Part shown: piece after piece, positions 24,859 through 34,233 of the stretch
How the letters are laid out: the number at the start of each line of letters is the position of its first letter
Numbering within the stretch: the first letter of the stretch is position 1
NCBI GenBank assembly: GCA_913777325.1
Contig: CAJYSA010000113.1
Span: forward strand, 1-62,005
DNA: 62,005 nt
Reading direction: 5' to 3'
DNA from: an uncultured Sphingomonas sp.
Lineage (GTDB): Bacteria; Pseudomonadota; Alphaproteobacteria; Sphingomonadales; Sphingomonadaceae
The notes under the pieces: model-generated
The model's database searches: none
What the model was told of the DNA's origin: nothing
The model's input: the letters and a program-made list of their open reading frames with translations, nothing else
Program-made: the position numbers and the translations under genes

Positions 24859-25836
24859 ATGACCTTTTCCTCCCCCCACGTGCCCACCCGGATCGGCATC
24901 GTCGCGATCGGCCGTAACGAGGGCGAGCGGCTGATGCGCTGCCTGCGCTCGCTCGACGGCAGCGGCGCGGCGGTCGTCTACGTCGATTCGGCCTCCACCG
25001 ACGGCAGCGCCGATCGTGCCCGTGCACTGGGCGCGCACGTCGTGGACCTCGACATGGCGCTGCCCTTCACCGCCGCGCGCGCGCGCAACGCCGGGCTGGC
25101 GGCGCTCCCCTCGGTCGAGCTGGTGCAGTTCGTCGACGGCGATTGCGAGCTGGATGCCGACTGGCTGCCGAAGGCGACCGCCTTTCTCGACGCGCACGCG
25201 GACGTCGCGGTCGTCTGCGGTCGTCGTCGCGAGCGCTTTCCGGACGCGTCGGTCTTCAACCGGCTGTGCGACATGGAATGGGACACGCCGGTCGGCGAGG
25301 CGGCGGCCTGCGGCGGGGACTCGCTGATGCGCGCCGACGCGGTCCGGGCGCTGGGCGGCTTTCGCGACACGCTCACCGCCGGCGAGGAGCCGGAGCTATG
25401 CGCGCGGCTGCGTGCCGCCGGCTGGCGCGTCTGGCGGATCAATGCGGAGATGACGCGCCACGACGCCGCGATGCTGCGCTTCCGGCAATGGTGGTGGCGC
25501 TCGGTGCGCACCGGCTTCGGCTATGCGCAGGCCGGCGACGCCACCGCCGCCCTGCCGCAGCCATTGTACCGGACCGAGGTGAAGCGCGCGATGCTGTGGG
25601 CCGGAACCCTGCCGTGCGTCGGGGTCGCGCTCGGGCTGCTCGTGCATCCGTTGTTCCTGCTGCTCCCGATCGTCGCTTTCGGCGTCCAGATCGCGCGAAT
25701 TGCGTGGCGGAATCGCGCCGGTGGCATGTATATTCGCCATGCCTGGTACACCATGCTGTCCAAATTCCCCGAATTGCAGGGCATTCTCCGCTACCGGCGC
25801 GCACGGCAGCATCGTTCGGCGATCACCTACAAATGA
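24859..25836 (+). CDS. Family 2 glycosyltransferase
   Basis: A 325-aa GT2 enzyme. The GT-A core starts with GIVAIGRNEGERLMRCL, followed by YVDSASTDGS and the metal-binding VDGDCELD; a GGFRDTLTAGEEPELCARL block follows, and one or two membrane segments lie near residues 240-275. The sugar is unknown. It heads a plus-strand operon: its TGA overlaps the ATG of the next transferase (ATGA), and three more genes follow with small or negative spacing up to the polymerase. Confidence 0.9.
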   Translation: MTFSSPHVPTRIGIVAIGRNEGERLMRCLRSLDGSGAAVVYVDSASTDGSADRARALGAHVVDLDMALPFTAARARNAGLAALPSVELVQFVDGDCELDADWLPKATAFLDAHADVAVVCGRRRERFPDASVFNRLCDMEWDTPVGEAAACGGDSLMRADAVRALGGFRDTLTAGEEPELCARLRAAGWRVWRINAEMTRHDAAMLRFRQWWWRSVRTGFGYAQAGDATAALPQPLYRTEVKRAMLWAGTLPCVGVALGLLVHPLFLLLPIVAFGVQIARIAWRNRAGGMYIRHAWYTMLSKFPELQGILRYRRARQHRSAITYK

Positions 25837-27026
25837 CGACACCGCGCATCGCCTATCTCGTCAGCCAGTATCCGGCCTCCTCGCACACCTTCATCCGGCG
25901 CGAGGTCGACAGCCTGCGCCGCCACGGCGTCGACATCCGCACCTACAGCATCCGCCGTCCCTCCCCCGCCGAGCTCAAGGCACCGGAAGACAAGGCTTCT
26001 TTCGCGGAAACGCGCTTCGTGCTGCCGCTGTCGCTACCGGCCTTGCTGGGCGCGCACCTGCGCGCGCTCGTCACGCGTCCGGCGGCGTGGTTCGGGCTGC
26101 TGCGGCTCGCGCTGCGCCACCGCGCGCCGGGCGCGAAGGCGCTGCTATGGTCGCTATTCCATTTTTCCGAGGCCGTGGTGCTGGCGAACATGTGGCGTAC
26201 CGACCAAATCACGCATGTTCACAATCACTTCGCCAATGCCGGCGCCACCGTCGGGATGCTCGCCGCGCGCTTCGCAGGGCTGCCGTGGAGCCTGACGCTG
26301 CACGGCATTTCCGAAACCGACTATCCCGCCGGCCTGACGCTGGGCTCCAAGCTGGAGGCCGCCGACTTCGCCGCCTGCGTCTCCTGGTTCGGGCGCGCGC
26401 AGGCGATGCGCGTCACCGCGCCCGCGCATTGGCACAAGTTCGCGCTGGTCCGCTGCGGCCTCGACCTCCCGTCCCTCCCCGCCGCTCCCGCACGCGGCGG
26501 ACCGCGCCGCGCGATCGTCTGCGTCGCACGATTATCGTCGGAAAAGGGGCACTTGGGCCTGTTGGAGGCGATCGCCCCGCTCGAGGCGACGCTGACGCTG
26601 GTCGGCGACGGGCCGATGCTGGCGGAGATCGAGGCGGCCGTCGCGCGGCTGGGACTGGTGGAGCGCGTGCGCTTCGTCGGGCGCCTGGACGAGGCCGCGA
26701 CGCTCGCGACGATCGCCAACGCCGATCTGCTGGTGCTGCCCAGCTTCATGGAAGGGCTGCCGATCGTGCTGATGGAGGCGATGGCCATCGGCGTGCCGGT
26801 GGTCGGCAGCCGGGTGGCGGGCGTTCCGGAACTGATCGGGGACGGCGAGGAAGGGCTGCTGTTCAACCCCGGTGACTGGGGCGACCTGCGCCGCCAGATC
26901 GCCCGGCTGCTGGACGATCCCGCCCTGGGCGACCGGCTGGCGCAAGCCGCGCGTGCCAAGGTGGCGGGCGAATTCGACATTGCGACCGCGGTCCTGCCGC
27001 TCGTCGCGCGCTTCGGCGGAAGGTAA
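25833..27026 (+). CDS. Family 4 glycosyltransferase
   Basis: A 397-aa GT-B enzyme. The N-terminal domain starts with RIAYLVSQYPASSHTFIRREV, a hallmark of colanic-acid/exopolysaccharide-type GT4 transferases that act in EPS repeat assembly. The C-terminal domain has ARLSSEKGHLGLLEA, LVGDGP, and PSFMEGLPIVLMEAMAIGVPVV with the E-x7-E motif. The ATG overlaps the upstream stop codon. It is the second gene of the 24859-29054 operon. Confidence 0.93.
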   Translation: MTTPRIAYLVSQYPASSHTFIRREVDSLRRHGVDIRTYSIRRPSPAELKAPEDKASFAETRFVLPLSLPALLGAHLRALVTRPAAWFGLLRLALRHRAPGAKALLWSLFHFSEAVVLANMWRTDQITHVHNHFANAGATVGMLAARFAGLPWSLTLHGISETDYPAGLTLGSKLEAADFAACVSWFGRAQAMRVTAPAHWHKFALVRCGLDLPSLPAAPARGGPRRAIVCVARLSSEKGHLGLLEAIAPLEATLTLVGDGPMLAEIEAAVARLGLVERVRFVGRLDEAATLATIANADLLVLPSFMEGLPIVLMEAMAIGVPVVGSRVAGVPELIGDGEEGLLFNPGDWGDLRRQIARLLDDPALGDRLAQAARAKVAGEFDIATAVLPLVARFGGR

Positions 27027-27030
27027 GGCG

Positions 27031-27699
27031 ATGTTGTTCGACCATTTCGACCAGGTCCGCATCATCAACCTGAAGCACCGCATCGATCGGCGCGCGCAGA
27101 TGCTCGGCGAGCTGCGCCGAATCGATGCCGCCGACGATCCGCGCGTCGCCTTCTTCGACGCCTGCCGCTTCGACGATGCCGGCTCCTTCACCTCGATCGG
27201 CGCGCGCGGCGTGTACCACAGCCATCTCGCGATCCTCGAAGAGGCGGCGGCGCATGGCGCCAGCGTGCTGATCCTGGAGGACGACGTCGACTTCACCCCC
27301 GCCGCGCGCGCCACCGTGCCGCCGACCGGGTGGCAGATTTTCTACGGCGGCCACTACGCGGCGCAGCCACACGATCTCGCCAACAGCGACATCATCGGCG
27401 CGCATTGCATGGGGTTCAGCGCGGATATCGTGCCGGCGCTCGCCCGCTACGTGCGCGGGCTGCTGGACCTCGACGATCACCCCCCGATCGACGGCGCTTA
27501 TGTCTGGTTCCGGCGTGCCCATCCCGCGATCGTCACGCATTTCGCCGTGCCGCCGATCGCCGACCAGCGGCCATCGCGCACCGATATCGCCGAGCTGCGT
27601 TTCTTCGATCGCTGGCCGGGACTGCGGCAGGCCGCGCAATGGGCGCGGCGGATCAAGCGGCACATCGCGCGCCGCAATACGGGGACGGCCGGCGCATGA
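27031..27699 (+). CDS. Family 25 glycosyltransferase (LPS/LOS type)
   Basis: A 222-aa GT25-like enzyme. RIINLKHRIDRR at residues 10-21 and VLILEDDVDF near 80-89 are the donor and metal-binding landmarks of the family, which includes LPS and collagen galactosyltransferases. The protein is basic at the C-terminus and lacks membrane segments. It starts 4 bp after the previous stop and overlaps the next gene (ATGA), so it is probably part of repeat-unit assembly; the sugar is not assignable. Confidence 0.85.
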   Translation: MLFDHFDQVRIINLKHRIDRRAQMLGELRRIDAADDPRVAFFDACRFDDAGSFTSIGARGVYHSHLAILEEAAAHGASVLILEDDVDFTPAARATVPPTGWQIFYGGHYAAQPHDLANSDIIGAHCMGFSADIVPALARYVRGLLDLDDHPPIDGAYVWFRRAHPAIVTHFAVPPIADQRPSRTDIAELRFFDRWPGLRQAAQWARRIKRHIARRNTGTAGA

Positions 27700-29054
27700 A
27701 GTGGATCGTCATCCTCGTCGTCCTGGGCCTGTTGCCAGTGGCGGTCGGCTGGCTCCGCAACAACCCGCGCGAATTGCCCAAGGTGATGTTCGCGCTGGGG
27801 GTGCTGCAATTCGTGGGCGGGCTGCTGCACCTGACGGTCGCGCCGATCTCCTGGGCCTATTGGCCGGGTTTTGCGAAGGGAGTCGAGCTATCGCTGGTCG
27901 ATGCGATTGCGGTCGCGCTGATCCTGGCGGCTCCGGCGCGCGCGCGCGTGGCGCATCTGCGCTGGCCGATCCTGTTCTACATCCTGTGCGTGCTGGTCAG
28001 CATGACCCAGGCCGACGAACCGCAGGCGGCGTTCTTCTATGCGTGGCAGCTGGCGCGCATGGCGCTGATGGTCACCGCGGTCGCGATCACGTGCCGCGAT
28101 CCACGCGTTCCCCCCGCGCTGATCCGCGGATTGATCTTCGGCATGGCGTTCCAGGCGATCATGTCGCTCAACGAACGCCTGCACGGCGCGACGCAGGCCG
28201 CCGGCACGCTCGGCCACCAGAATACCCTGGGGATGATGACGCACTTCGTCGTCTTCCCGTCGCTGGCGATCCTGCTGGCGACGAAGAAGGAAAAGTGGAT
28301 GTGGCTCGGCCCGGTCGCGGGCGGCCTGATCGCGATCATGACCGCGTCGCGGGCCACGCTGGGACTGGCCGGGGCCGGTGTCGTGCTGCTGCTGACGCTC
28401 TCGATCGCGCGCCGCCCGACCGCGCGCAAGCGAGCCGTCGCGGTCACCGGCGTGATCGCGCTCGCGCTCGCGGCGCCCCTGGCGATGCTGACGCTGGGCG
28501 AACGCTTCAAGGAGGCGCCGCTCGGCAGCTATGACGAGCGCGCCGCGTTCGAACGCGCGGCCAAGGCGATGCTCCACGATCATCCGCTGGGCGTCGGCGC
28601 GAACCAATATGTGCTGGTGGCCAACATCAAGGGCTATTCGAGCCGCGCGGGCGTGATCCCGACCTTCGGCAGCCGCGCCGCGCACGTCCACAACGCCTAT
28701 CTGCTGGCGGGGGCGGAAACCGGCTATGCCGGGTTCGCCGCGATCATCCTGATGCTGGTGTGGCCGGCGATCGTCGCGCTGCGCTGTTCATGGCGGTACA
28801 AGCGCGATCCCCGCGGAGAGCTGTTGCTGGGGCTGGCCACCGCGCTGCTGATCGTCGCGCTGCACTCGAAATTCGAATGGATCTTCGTCACCGCCAGCGT
28901 GCAATATTTCTACGCGCTGATCGCCGGGATGATCGCGGGGGTCGCACAGCAAATGGGCTATTGGACCAAGGCGCGCCGCCGGACCGTCCGTCGCCCCGAC
29001 GCGCCGGACGCCGAGGCGGAAACGCCGCCGGTGGCCGTGCCGCAGCCCGCATGA
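27696..29054 (+). CDS. O-antigen ligase / Wzy-like polymerase
   Basis: A 452-aa inner-membrane protein with about eleven hydrophobic segments. The periplasmic loop and flanks carry the ligase/polymerase features ATQAAGTLGHQNTLGMM and a later HDHPLGVGANQYV...HVHNAYLLAGAETG, as in the Wzy_C superfamily. It probably polymerises undecaprenyl-linked repeats on the periplasmic side. It is the last gene of the glycosyltransferase operon and the only polymerase-like protein I see in the window, although two flippases and two export modules are present. Confidence 0.88.
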   Translation: MKWIVILVVLGLLPVAVGWLRNNPRELPKVMFALGVLQFVGGLLHLTVAPISWAYWPGFAKGVELSLVDAIAVALILAAPARARVAHLRWPILFYILCVLVSMTQADEPQAAFFYAWQLARMALMVTAVAITCRDPRVPPALIRGLIFGMAFQAIMSLNERLHGATQAAGTLGHQNTLGMMTHFVVFPSLAILLATKKEKWMWLGPVAGGLIAIMTASRATLGLAGAGVVLLLTLSIARRPTARKRAVAVTGVIALALAAPLAMLTLGERFKEAPLGSYDERAAFERAAKAMLHDHPLGVGANQYVLVANIKGYSSRAGVIPTFGSRAAHVHNAYLLAGAETGYAGFAAIILMLVWPAIVALRCSWRYKRDPRGELLLGLATALLIVALHSKFEWIFVTASVQYFYALIAGMIAGVAQQMGYWTKARRRTVRRPDAPDAEAETPPVAVPQPA

Positions 29055-29181
29055 GCGCGACCGCCGCCGCAATGTTTACCAGCTTCTAACCATAGCGTTT
29101 CATCCGACCCTAACCACCCGGCGGTAGAAAGCGTCATCCCCACCGGACCTGATCCGGACATCCTGGGCATGGAGCTTTCAC

Positions 29182-30474
29182 ATGATGTCGTTGCTGCGCT
29201 GCGCGGCACCGGTGGCGCTGACGCGTCGCGCCGGCCGATCCCTGACGCTCGCCGCGGCCACGCTGGCGCTGGCGTCGTGTGGTGGCGGTGGCGGCAGCGG
29301 GGGCGGTGCGACGGGCAGCGCCTCGGATGCGCCGGTCGCGATCGCCCCGGCGCCCAGCCCCAGCCCGACCCCCGCGCCGGCACCCGCACCGACCCCGACG
29401 CCCTCCCCCACCACCAGCGCGATCAACCCGGGCAGCCTCGCGGTCGCGGACAGCTATGCGTCGATCCCCAGCAACTTCGATGTCGCCGCCGAGCTGGTAC
29501 CGTCGTGGGGCACCGGCGAACTGCCGAAGTCCGCGGCGCCCGACACGGTCGGCGCGTTCCGCTTCATCTGCAATCCCAGCCACGAGCTGCGCGACGACCC
29601 CGTGGTCTTCCCGGGCCAGCCGGGCCGGTCGCACCTGCACCAGTTCTTCGGCAACACCGGCGCCAACGCCAATTCCACCTATCAGAGCCTGCGCAGCTCG
29701 GGCGGGAGCACCTGCAACAGCCCGCTGAACCGCAGCGCCTACTGGATGCCGGCGATGCTGAACGGCAAGGGTCGCGTCGTGCGGCCGGACTACATCAGCA
29801 TCTATTACAAGAGCCATCCGCAGAACGATCCGGTGTGCCAGCGCATGGGCAAGGCGTGCGTCGACCTGCCGCGCGGGCTGCGCTTCGTGTTCGGCTATGA
29901 CATGATCAACGGCTCGCCGAAAACGGGCGCGGGCTATTACAACTGCCAGGGGCCGACCGGCACGTCGGGCCATTATGCCGACATTGTAGAGGCGGCGCGC
30001 AACTGCCCCGCCGGCAACCAGCTGGGCGCGGTGCTGAATGCGCCGACCTGCTGGGACGGCAAAAATCTGGACAGTGCCGACCACCGCTCGCACGTCGCCT
30101 ACACCAGCTACGGCAGCTGGGGGTATGAGAAGTGCCCGGACACGCACCCCTATGTCATCCCGGGGTTCACGCTGGCGGCGTGGTACACCACCGACGACGA
30201 TCTCGACACGTCGGGCAAGTGGGACGGCGGCACGTCGAGCTGGCATCTGGCGTCGGATGAGATGCCCGGCATGCCGACGATGCGCCCGGGCAGCACGCTG
30301 CATGCCGACTGGTTCGGCGCGTGGGACGATTCGGTCATGAAGATGTGGACCGACAATTGCATCAACAAGCTGTTGAACTGCAGCGGCGGCGATCTGGGCA
30401 ACGGCAAGCAGCTCAAGATGTTCGCCGGGTTCACCTGGACGGCCAAGCCGCACCTCGTGGCGCTGCCGGACTGA
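29182..30474 (+). CDS. DUF1996 lipoprotein with Pro-rich linker
   Basis: A 430-aa surface or periplasmic lipoprotein. The lipobox is LALASC (Cys about 33), followed by a Gly-rich patch and a Pro-Ser-Thr linker (about 50-78), then a DUF1996 domain to the C-terminus with [47 protein letters not shown] and [10 protein letters not shown]. His, Asp and paired Cys residues are well spaced for a metal site or disulfides, but no activity is established for the family. A second copy without linker or lipobox is at 37916-39130. An ATGATG start (29182) leaves a one-codon ambiguity. Confidence 0.88.
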   Translation: MMSLLRCAAPVALTRRAGRSLTLAAATLALASCGGGGGSGGGATGSASDAPVAIAPAPSPSPTPAPAPAPTPTPSPTTSAINPGSLAVADSYASIPSNFDVAAELVPSWGTGELPKSAAPDTVGAFRFICNPSHELRDDPVVFPGQPGRSHLHQFFGNTGANANSTYQSLRSSGGSTCNSPLNRSAYWMPAMLNGKGRVVRPDYISIYYKSHPQNDPVCQRMGKACVDLPRGLRFVFGYDMINGSPKTGAGYYNCQGPTGTSGHYADIVEAARNCPAGNQLGAVLNAPTCWDGKNLDSADHRSHVAYTSYGSWGYEKCPDTHPYVIPGFTLAAWYTTDDDLDTSGKWDGGTSSWHLASDEMPGMPTMRPGSTLHADWFGAWDDSVMKMWTDNCINKLLNCSGGDLGNGKQLKMFAGFTWTAKPHLVALPD

Positions 30475-30486
30475 CGCTGTGCGCGA

Positions 30487-30669
30487 TCACATCACCATGG
30501 CGACGATCGTGGCCCATAGCAGCAATGCCGAACCCAGCCCCAGGCAGATGCCGCGGGCTGGCGACAGCGGATCCTTCACCTCGGCCACGAACGGTCCGAT
30601 CAACCCGAATCGGTCGAAGACAAGCGGCACGCCGCTGGCGGCGAATTGTTCCGACCGGTCGAAGCGCAT
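30487..30669 (-). CDS. Small single-pass membrane protein
   Basis: A 60-aa protein not recognised from any family. The N-terminal 40 residues are soluble (FDRSEQFAASG, RFGLIGPFVAEVKDP), and the C-terminal helix is CLGLGSALLLWATIVAMVM. The ATG at 30669 has a very strong GGAGGGGG ribosome site, which argues that it is real; upstream ATGs at 30687 and 30717 are less well placed. Its C-terminal helix resembles the one ending the PilZ protein encoded divergently at 30829 (ALLLWA against SALLWA). It is convergent with the DUF1996 gene, 12 bp apart. Confidence 0.65.
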   Translation of the reverse strand: MRFDRSEQFAASGVPLVFDRFGLIGPFVAEVKDPLSPARGICLGLGSALLLWATIVAMVM

Positions 30670-30828
30670 TTCCCCCTCCATTTTCATCGTCGCCCCGGAA
30701 ACGTCCCGGAACGGCACAGAAAGCTTGCATTTAGATGAACGAACGCCGTCGCTGATGTTTCCGTGCCCGCTCGCGGGCGGCGCGTTAACGGGTTGGTAGC
30801 GTCGCGATCACTAAAAGCTTGAACATCA

Positions 30829-31314
30829 ATGAAAGGCGCGGCGATGCTGCTTCCGGCGATACTGCTACCCAGCGATTCTGACGACCGCCGCTCCGCCGAG
30901 CGGCAGCCGATCAATCAACCATCCACGTTGCGCGACCACGAAGCGCGGGCGACCGACGTCTATGTGCGCGAACTGTCCGAAACCGGCTTCAGCGTCGCCA
31001 CGGATGCGCGGCTCGAGATCGGCTCGACGGTGACGATCGGTCTGCCGGGGCGTGGTCGCGCCAGCGCGCGGGTCGTGCGTCAGGTGAGCGGCGGCTATGG
31101 CTGCGAGTTCGTCGAGGCGCTTGGTCGTGCCGAGGTGATGCAGACGTTCCGTGGCGGCACCGTGATCCAGCTGACCGCCAGCGCACCCTTCACGCCCGCG
31201 CTGCCGGAACCGGAGATCGCCCGGTTCCCCGGCGCGGTGCGGTTGGGGGTGATCGTCGGCGGCTCCGCGCTGTTGTGGGCCGGCATCATCAAGGCCATCG
31301 CCAGTCTGCTGTGA
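30829..31314 (+). CDS. PilZ-domain protein with C-terminal membrane anchor
   Basis: A 161-aa putative c-di-GMP receptor. The PilZ RxxxR motif is RSAER (residues 21-25); the second motif reads ELSETG (48-53), with Glu where Asp or Asn is usual, so ligand affinity is uncertain. The fold continues to about residue 105, followed by a linker and a membrane helix at the very C-terminus (about 141-160). Such proteins can link c-di-GMP to polysaccharide synthesis, and the following genes are an acyltransferase and an initiating sugar transferase. Confidence 0.85.
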   Translation: MKGAAMLLPAILLPSDSDDRRSAERQPINQPSTLRDHEARATDVYVRELSETGFSVATDARLEIGSTVTIGLPGRGRASARVVRQVSGGYGCEFVEALGRAEVMQTFRGGTVIQLTASAPFTPALPEPEIARFPGAVRLGVIVGGSALLWAGIIKAIASLL

Positions 31315-31391
31315 CGCCGCCGCCAAATCGCTTGCCGTGGCGCGCCCCTCACGTTTAGTGAGTTGAAAGGCTCGGCGAGGCGGAGAAACCG

Positions 31392-32495
31392 TTGCATTTG
31401 CAAGACAAGGTCCGCGCCGCGCCGCCCCGGTCGCTTCTTCCGCATATCCAATATCTGCGCGCGGTGGCGGCGTTTCTGGTCGTCCTGTATCATGCGCGGC
31501 TGCTGACTCCCATCGGGCGGATGTTGCCGTTCGACGTCGGTCGTGCCGGTGTCGACATCTTCTTCGTCATCAGCGGCTTCATCATCCAGCACGTCGCGGC
31601 GCGTGACGATAGCGGACGCCCCGGCGCGTTCATGCTAAAGCGGGCGATCCGCATCCTGCCGCTCTACTGGCTGCTGACGGTGGCGATCGGCCTTGCCGGA
31701 CAGGTCGTCCCCGCGCTGGCGGGCAGCGGCGGCGTGCCCGATGCCGGACGCATCCTGCGCTCCTTGCTGTTCCTGCCCTATTACGACGATGCCGGCGAGA
31801 TCCATCCGGTGCTGTTCCTGGGCTGGACGCTCAATTACGAGATGTTCTTCTACGTCGTGTTCGCGGCCGGGTTGCTAGTGGCGCGCCCCGTGATCCGGCT
31901 GGCGATCGTCAGCGGCGTTCTGCTGTTGCTGGTGCTTGCCGGCGTGATGCTGGAACCGCGTGGCGCGGCGGGCGTGACCTATACCAGCCCGTTGCTGCTG
32001 GAATTCGGCGCCGGCCTCTGGCTCAGCTATCTGTGGGAGCGTCGTCAGCGCCGTGGGGCCGCCGCCCTGTCGCGCGGCGCCGCATTGATCGCGATGGCGG
32101 CGGGGTTCGCGGCAATCCCACTGGGCGAGTCGCTTTGGCCGATGGTGCCGCAGGTGCTGCGCTGGGGAGTGCCCGCGATCGTGATCGTCGCCGCCGCGCT
32201 GGCGCTGGACCGCGGCCACGCCGGACGGGGGCGCCGCGTGGCGCTGCTGCTGGGTGAGGCGAGCTACGCGATCTACCTGACACATCCGTTCGTTATAAAG
32301 GCCGTATCGATCGTCTATGCGCGGCTCGGCGTCACGGCGCTGCCGCTACATGCGCTCACGCTGCTGGCCACGGTCGCGATCGTCGGGGCGATCGGAGTCG
32401 CCTTCCACCTCATCGTCGAGCGTCCGTTGGTGCGCGCGTTGCGGCATCGGCTGCTGCCCCGCGCACGCCCTGCCGTGGCCGCCGGCGAGGCGTGA
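31392..32495 (+). CDS. Acyltransferase 3 family membrane protein
   Basis: A 367-aa integral membrane acyltransferase, the second in this window. PHIQYLRAVAAFLVVLYHA carries the family's conserved Arg/His region, then GVDIFFVISGFII, and RAIRILPLYW. About ten membrane helices follow, ending in VAFHLIVERPLVRAL. It probably O-acetylates or otherwise acylates the polysaccharide. The best start is the TTG at 31392, with GGAG seven bases upstream; a TTG two codons later is possible. It follows the PilZ gene by 77 bp. Confidence 0.9.
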   Translation: MHLQDKVRAAPPRSLLPHIQYLRAVAAFLVVLYHARLLTPIGRMLPFDVGRAGVDIFFVISGFIIQHVAARDDSGRPGAFMLKRAIRILPLYWLLTVAIGLAGQVVPALAGSGGVPDAGRILRSLLFLPYYDDAGEIHPVLFLGWTLNYEMFFYVVFAAGLLVARPVIRLAIVSGVLLLLVLAGVMLEPRGAAGVTYTSPLLLEFGAGLWLSYLWERRQRRGAAALSRGAALIAMAAGFAAIPLGESLWPMVPQVLRWGVPAIVIVAAALALDRGHAGRGRRVALLLGEASYAIYLTHPFVIKAVSIVYARLGVTALPLHALTLLATVAIVGAIGVAFHLIVERPLVRALRHRLLPRARPAVAAGEA

Positions 32496-32650
32496 TCGGA
32501 ACCGAATTTCCTAACGATAATTTAACCTTCGCCACGGTGGGTCGCCATGCCTGCGGGGTGAGATGAACGAACCTGCTGATTCTTGCGGTTTCCATTCGTC
32601 TCCAAGTGCATTACATATTGCAATGCAGCGTAACGTCAGGGAGCGAAACC

Positions 32651-33343
32651 GTGCATGAGGCGGCCATGATGGCTGCGCCGGACTTGACCGGCGTAGAAAG
32701 CAGCACGATAGCACCGGATCGGTGGCAGCGTCTGGACGACGTCGCCAGCCGCTTGCTGGACGTGACGCTGGCGGTCACCGCACTGATCATCCTTGCTCCG
32801 CTGATGATGGTCGTCGCGGCGGTGATCTACATCCTTGATCCCGGCCCCGTGATCTTCGCGCATCAGCGGATCGGTCGTGGCGGACGCTCGTTTCCGTGCC
32901 TCAAGTTCCGCAGCATGGTGGTCGATGCGGATGCCCGGTTGCGGCACCTGCTGGAGACCAGCGCTGAGGCGCGGGCGGAGTGGGAACGCGACCACAAGCT
33001 TCGTGACGATCCGCGCGTGATCGGCATCGGTCGTTTCCTGCGCAAGACCAGCCTCGACGAGCTGCCGCAGCTCTGGAACGTGGTACGTGGCGACATGAGC
33101 CTGGTCGGCCCCCGCCCGATCGTGGTCGGCGAGATCAGCCGCTATGGCCGATATTTCGAGCATTATTGCCTGGTGCGTCCCGGCATCACGGGCTTGTGGC
33201 AGATCGGTGGACGCAACGACGTGTCGTATCGCCGCCGCGTCGCCTACGACGTAACGTACAGCCGGGCACGTTCCTGTGCGATGAACGTCAAGATCATCGC
33301 CTTCACCGTGCCGAGCGTGTTGTTCCAGCGAGGATCCTACTGA
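32651..33343 (+). CDS. ExoY-like initiating sugar transferase
   Basis: A 230-aa membrane-associated polyprenyl-phosphate hexose-1-phosphate transferase. Unlike the GumD-like enzyme at 8484-10001 it has only the catalytic domain: a membrane hairpin (about 40-65), FAHQRIGRGGRSFPCLKFRSM, DELPQLWNVVRGDMSLVGPRP and PGITGLWQI. This is the ExoY/WbaP type, often galactose-specific, but the donor cannot be read. The GTG at 32651 has GGGAGCG seven bases upstream. Two initiating enzymes in one locus suggest two glycans, or alternative starts of one. Confidence 0.92.
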   Translation: MHEAAMMAAPDLTGVESSTIAPDRWQRLDDVASRLLDVTLAVTALIILAPLMMVVAAVIYILDPGPVIFAHQRIGRGGRSFPCLKFRSMVVDADARLRHLLETSAEARAEWERDHKLRDDPRVIGIGRFLRKTSLDELPQLWNVVRGDMSLVGPRPIVVGEISRYGRYFEHYCLVRPGITGLWQIGGRNDVSYRRRVAYDVTYSRARSCAMNVKIIAFTVPSVLFQRGSY

Positions 33344-33346
33344 GCG

Positions 33347-33997
33347 TCAGCCTCCGCGCAATTGCATGCGCACGGTGACCAGTCGCTCGTTCGCGTAATT
33401 GCGGTCGGCGGTCACCTGCGCCATGATCTGCGCGCTCAACGCGTTCAGCGTGCGGCTCGCGATCGCCGCATCGCCCGTCACCTTCGCCGCCTGAATACGT
33501 AGCGACATGATCGCGGCATCCAGCGTACGCACCGCAGCGGTGTCACCCCGCGCCAGCGCGGCGCCGCGTTCGGCGTAGCTCTGCTCGACCTTGATCGACA
33601 GCACCGAGCGCTGCGATTCGCGCAAGTCCCGGTCGGCGCGCACCTCATCCATGCGGCGGATCACTCGATCGCGCCGCGTCTCCGCAGCGGTACGATCGGC
33701 CTGAACCTGCCGCTGGGCCTCGGCCAGTGCCGCCGCGACCGCGGGCTCGCCACGGCGGGCCTGCAACGCCGCCGGCACCTTGATCGTGGCCGCACCATTA
33801 GCCTCCGCCGCCCATCGCGCCTCCTGCGCCATCAGGCAGTCGGCGGCGATCCCCGCGACCGGCGGCGTGGAACGTACGGTGCACGCAATCGCGGCGACAC
33901 CCGCCAGTCCGAACAGTCCCGCAAAGCCGATCGCGCGGCGCAAAGCCGCCGCCGCATCGTCGTTTAGCGTGTCGTGACCGGTCGCTGCCGTCGGCAT
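33347..33997 (-). CDS. Unknown membrane-anchored coiled-coil protein
   Basis: A 216-aa protein of unknown function. A membrane helix at about residues 25-42 (GFAGLFGLAGVAAIACTV) is followed by an extended helical region rich in Ala, Arg, Glu and Gln (about 75-205, with RRDRVIRRMDEVRADRDLRE), probably a periplasmic coiled coil. Cys in the helix is not in a lipobox. The topology recalls the periplasmic stalks of co-polymerases or HlyD-like adaptors, but the length is too short to assign. The ATG at 33997 is preferred to a TTG at 34015. It is convergent with the ExoY-like gene and divergent from the DUF1800 gene. Confidence 0.7.
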   Translation of the reverse strand: MPTAATGHDTLNDDAAAALRRAIGFAGLFGLAGVAAIACTVRSTPPVAGIAADCLMAQEARWAAEANGAATIKVPAALQARRGEPAVAAALAEAQRQVQADRTAAETRRDRVIRRMDEVRADRDLRESQRSVLSIKVEQSYAERGAALARGDTAAVRTLDAAIMSLRIQAAKVTGDAAIASRTLNALSAQIMAQVTADRNYANERLVTVRMQLRGG

Positions 33998-34233
33998 GAT
34001 GTCGCCTGCCCTCAATCATCGAATCAGAGTGACGAAGGTAAGTCACAGGTCTTAACAAGATGTAAGCCACGCTTAACGGCTTGATCGCGCGTTCGTTACG
34101 CATCCACAACATGCGAAAACGCTCAACTTAAGCGGCTTTACTTTCCGGCAATTAACCTCGCCTTTAACCCGATCGCGTAGCTGCTGCTCATCCGCCGGAC
34201 TGGCGGTGGAAACATGGATTCGGGCAGCCCATC

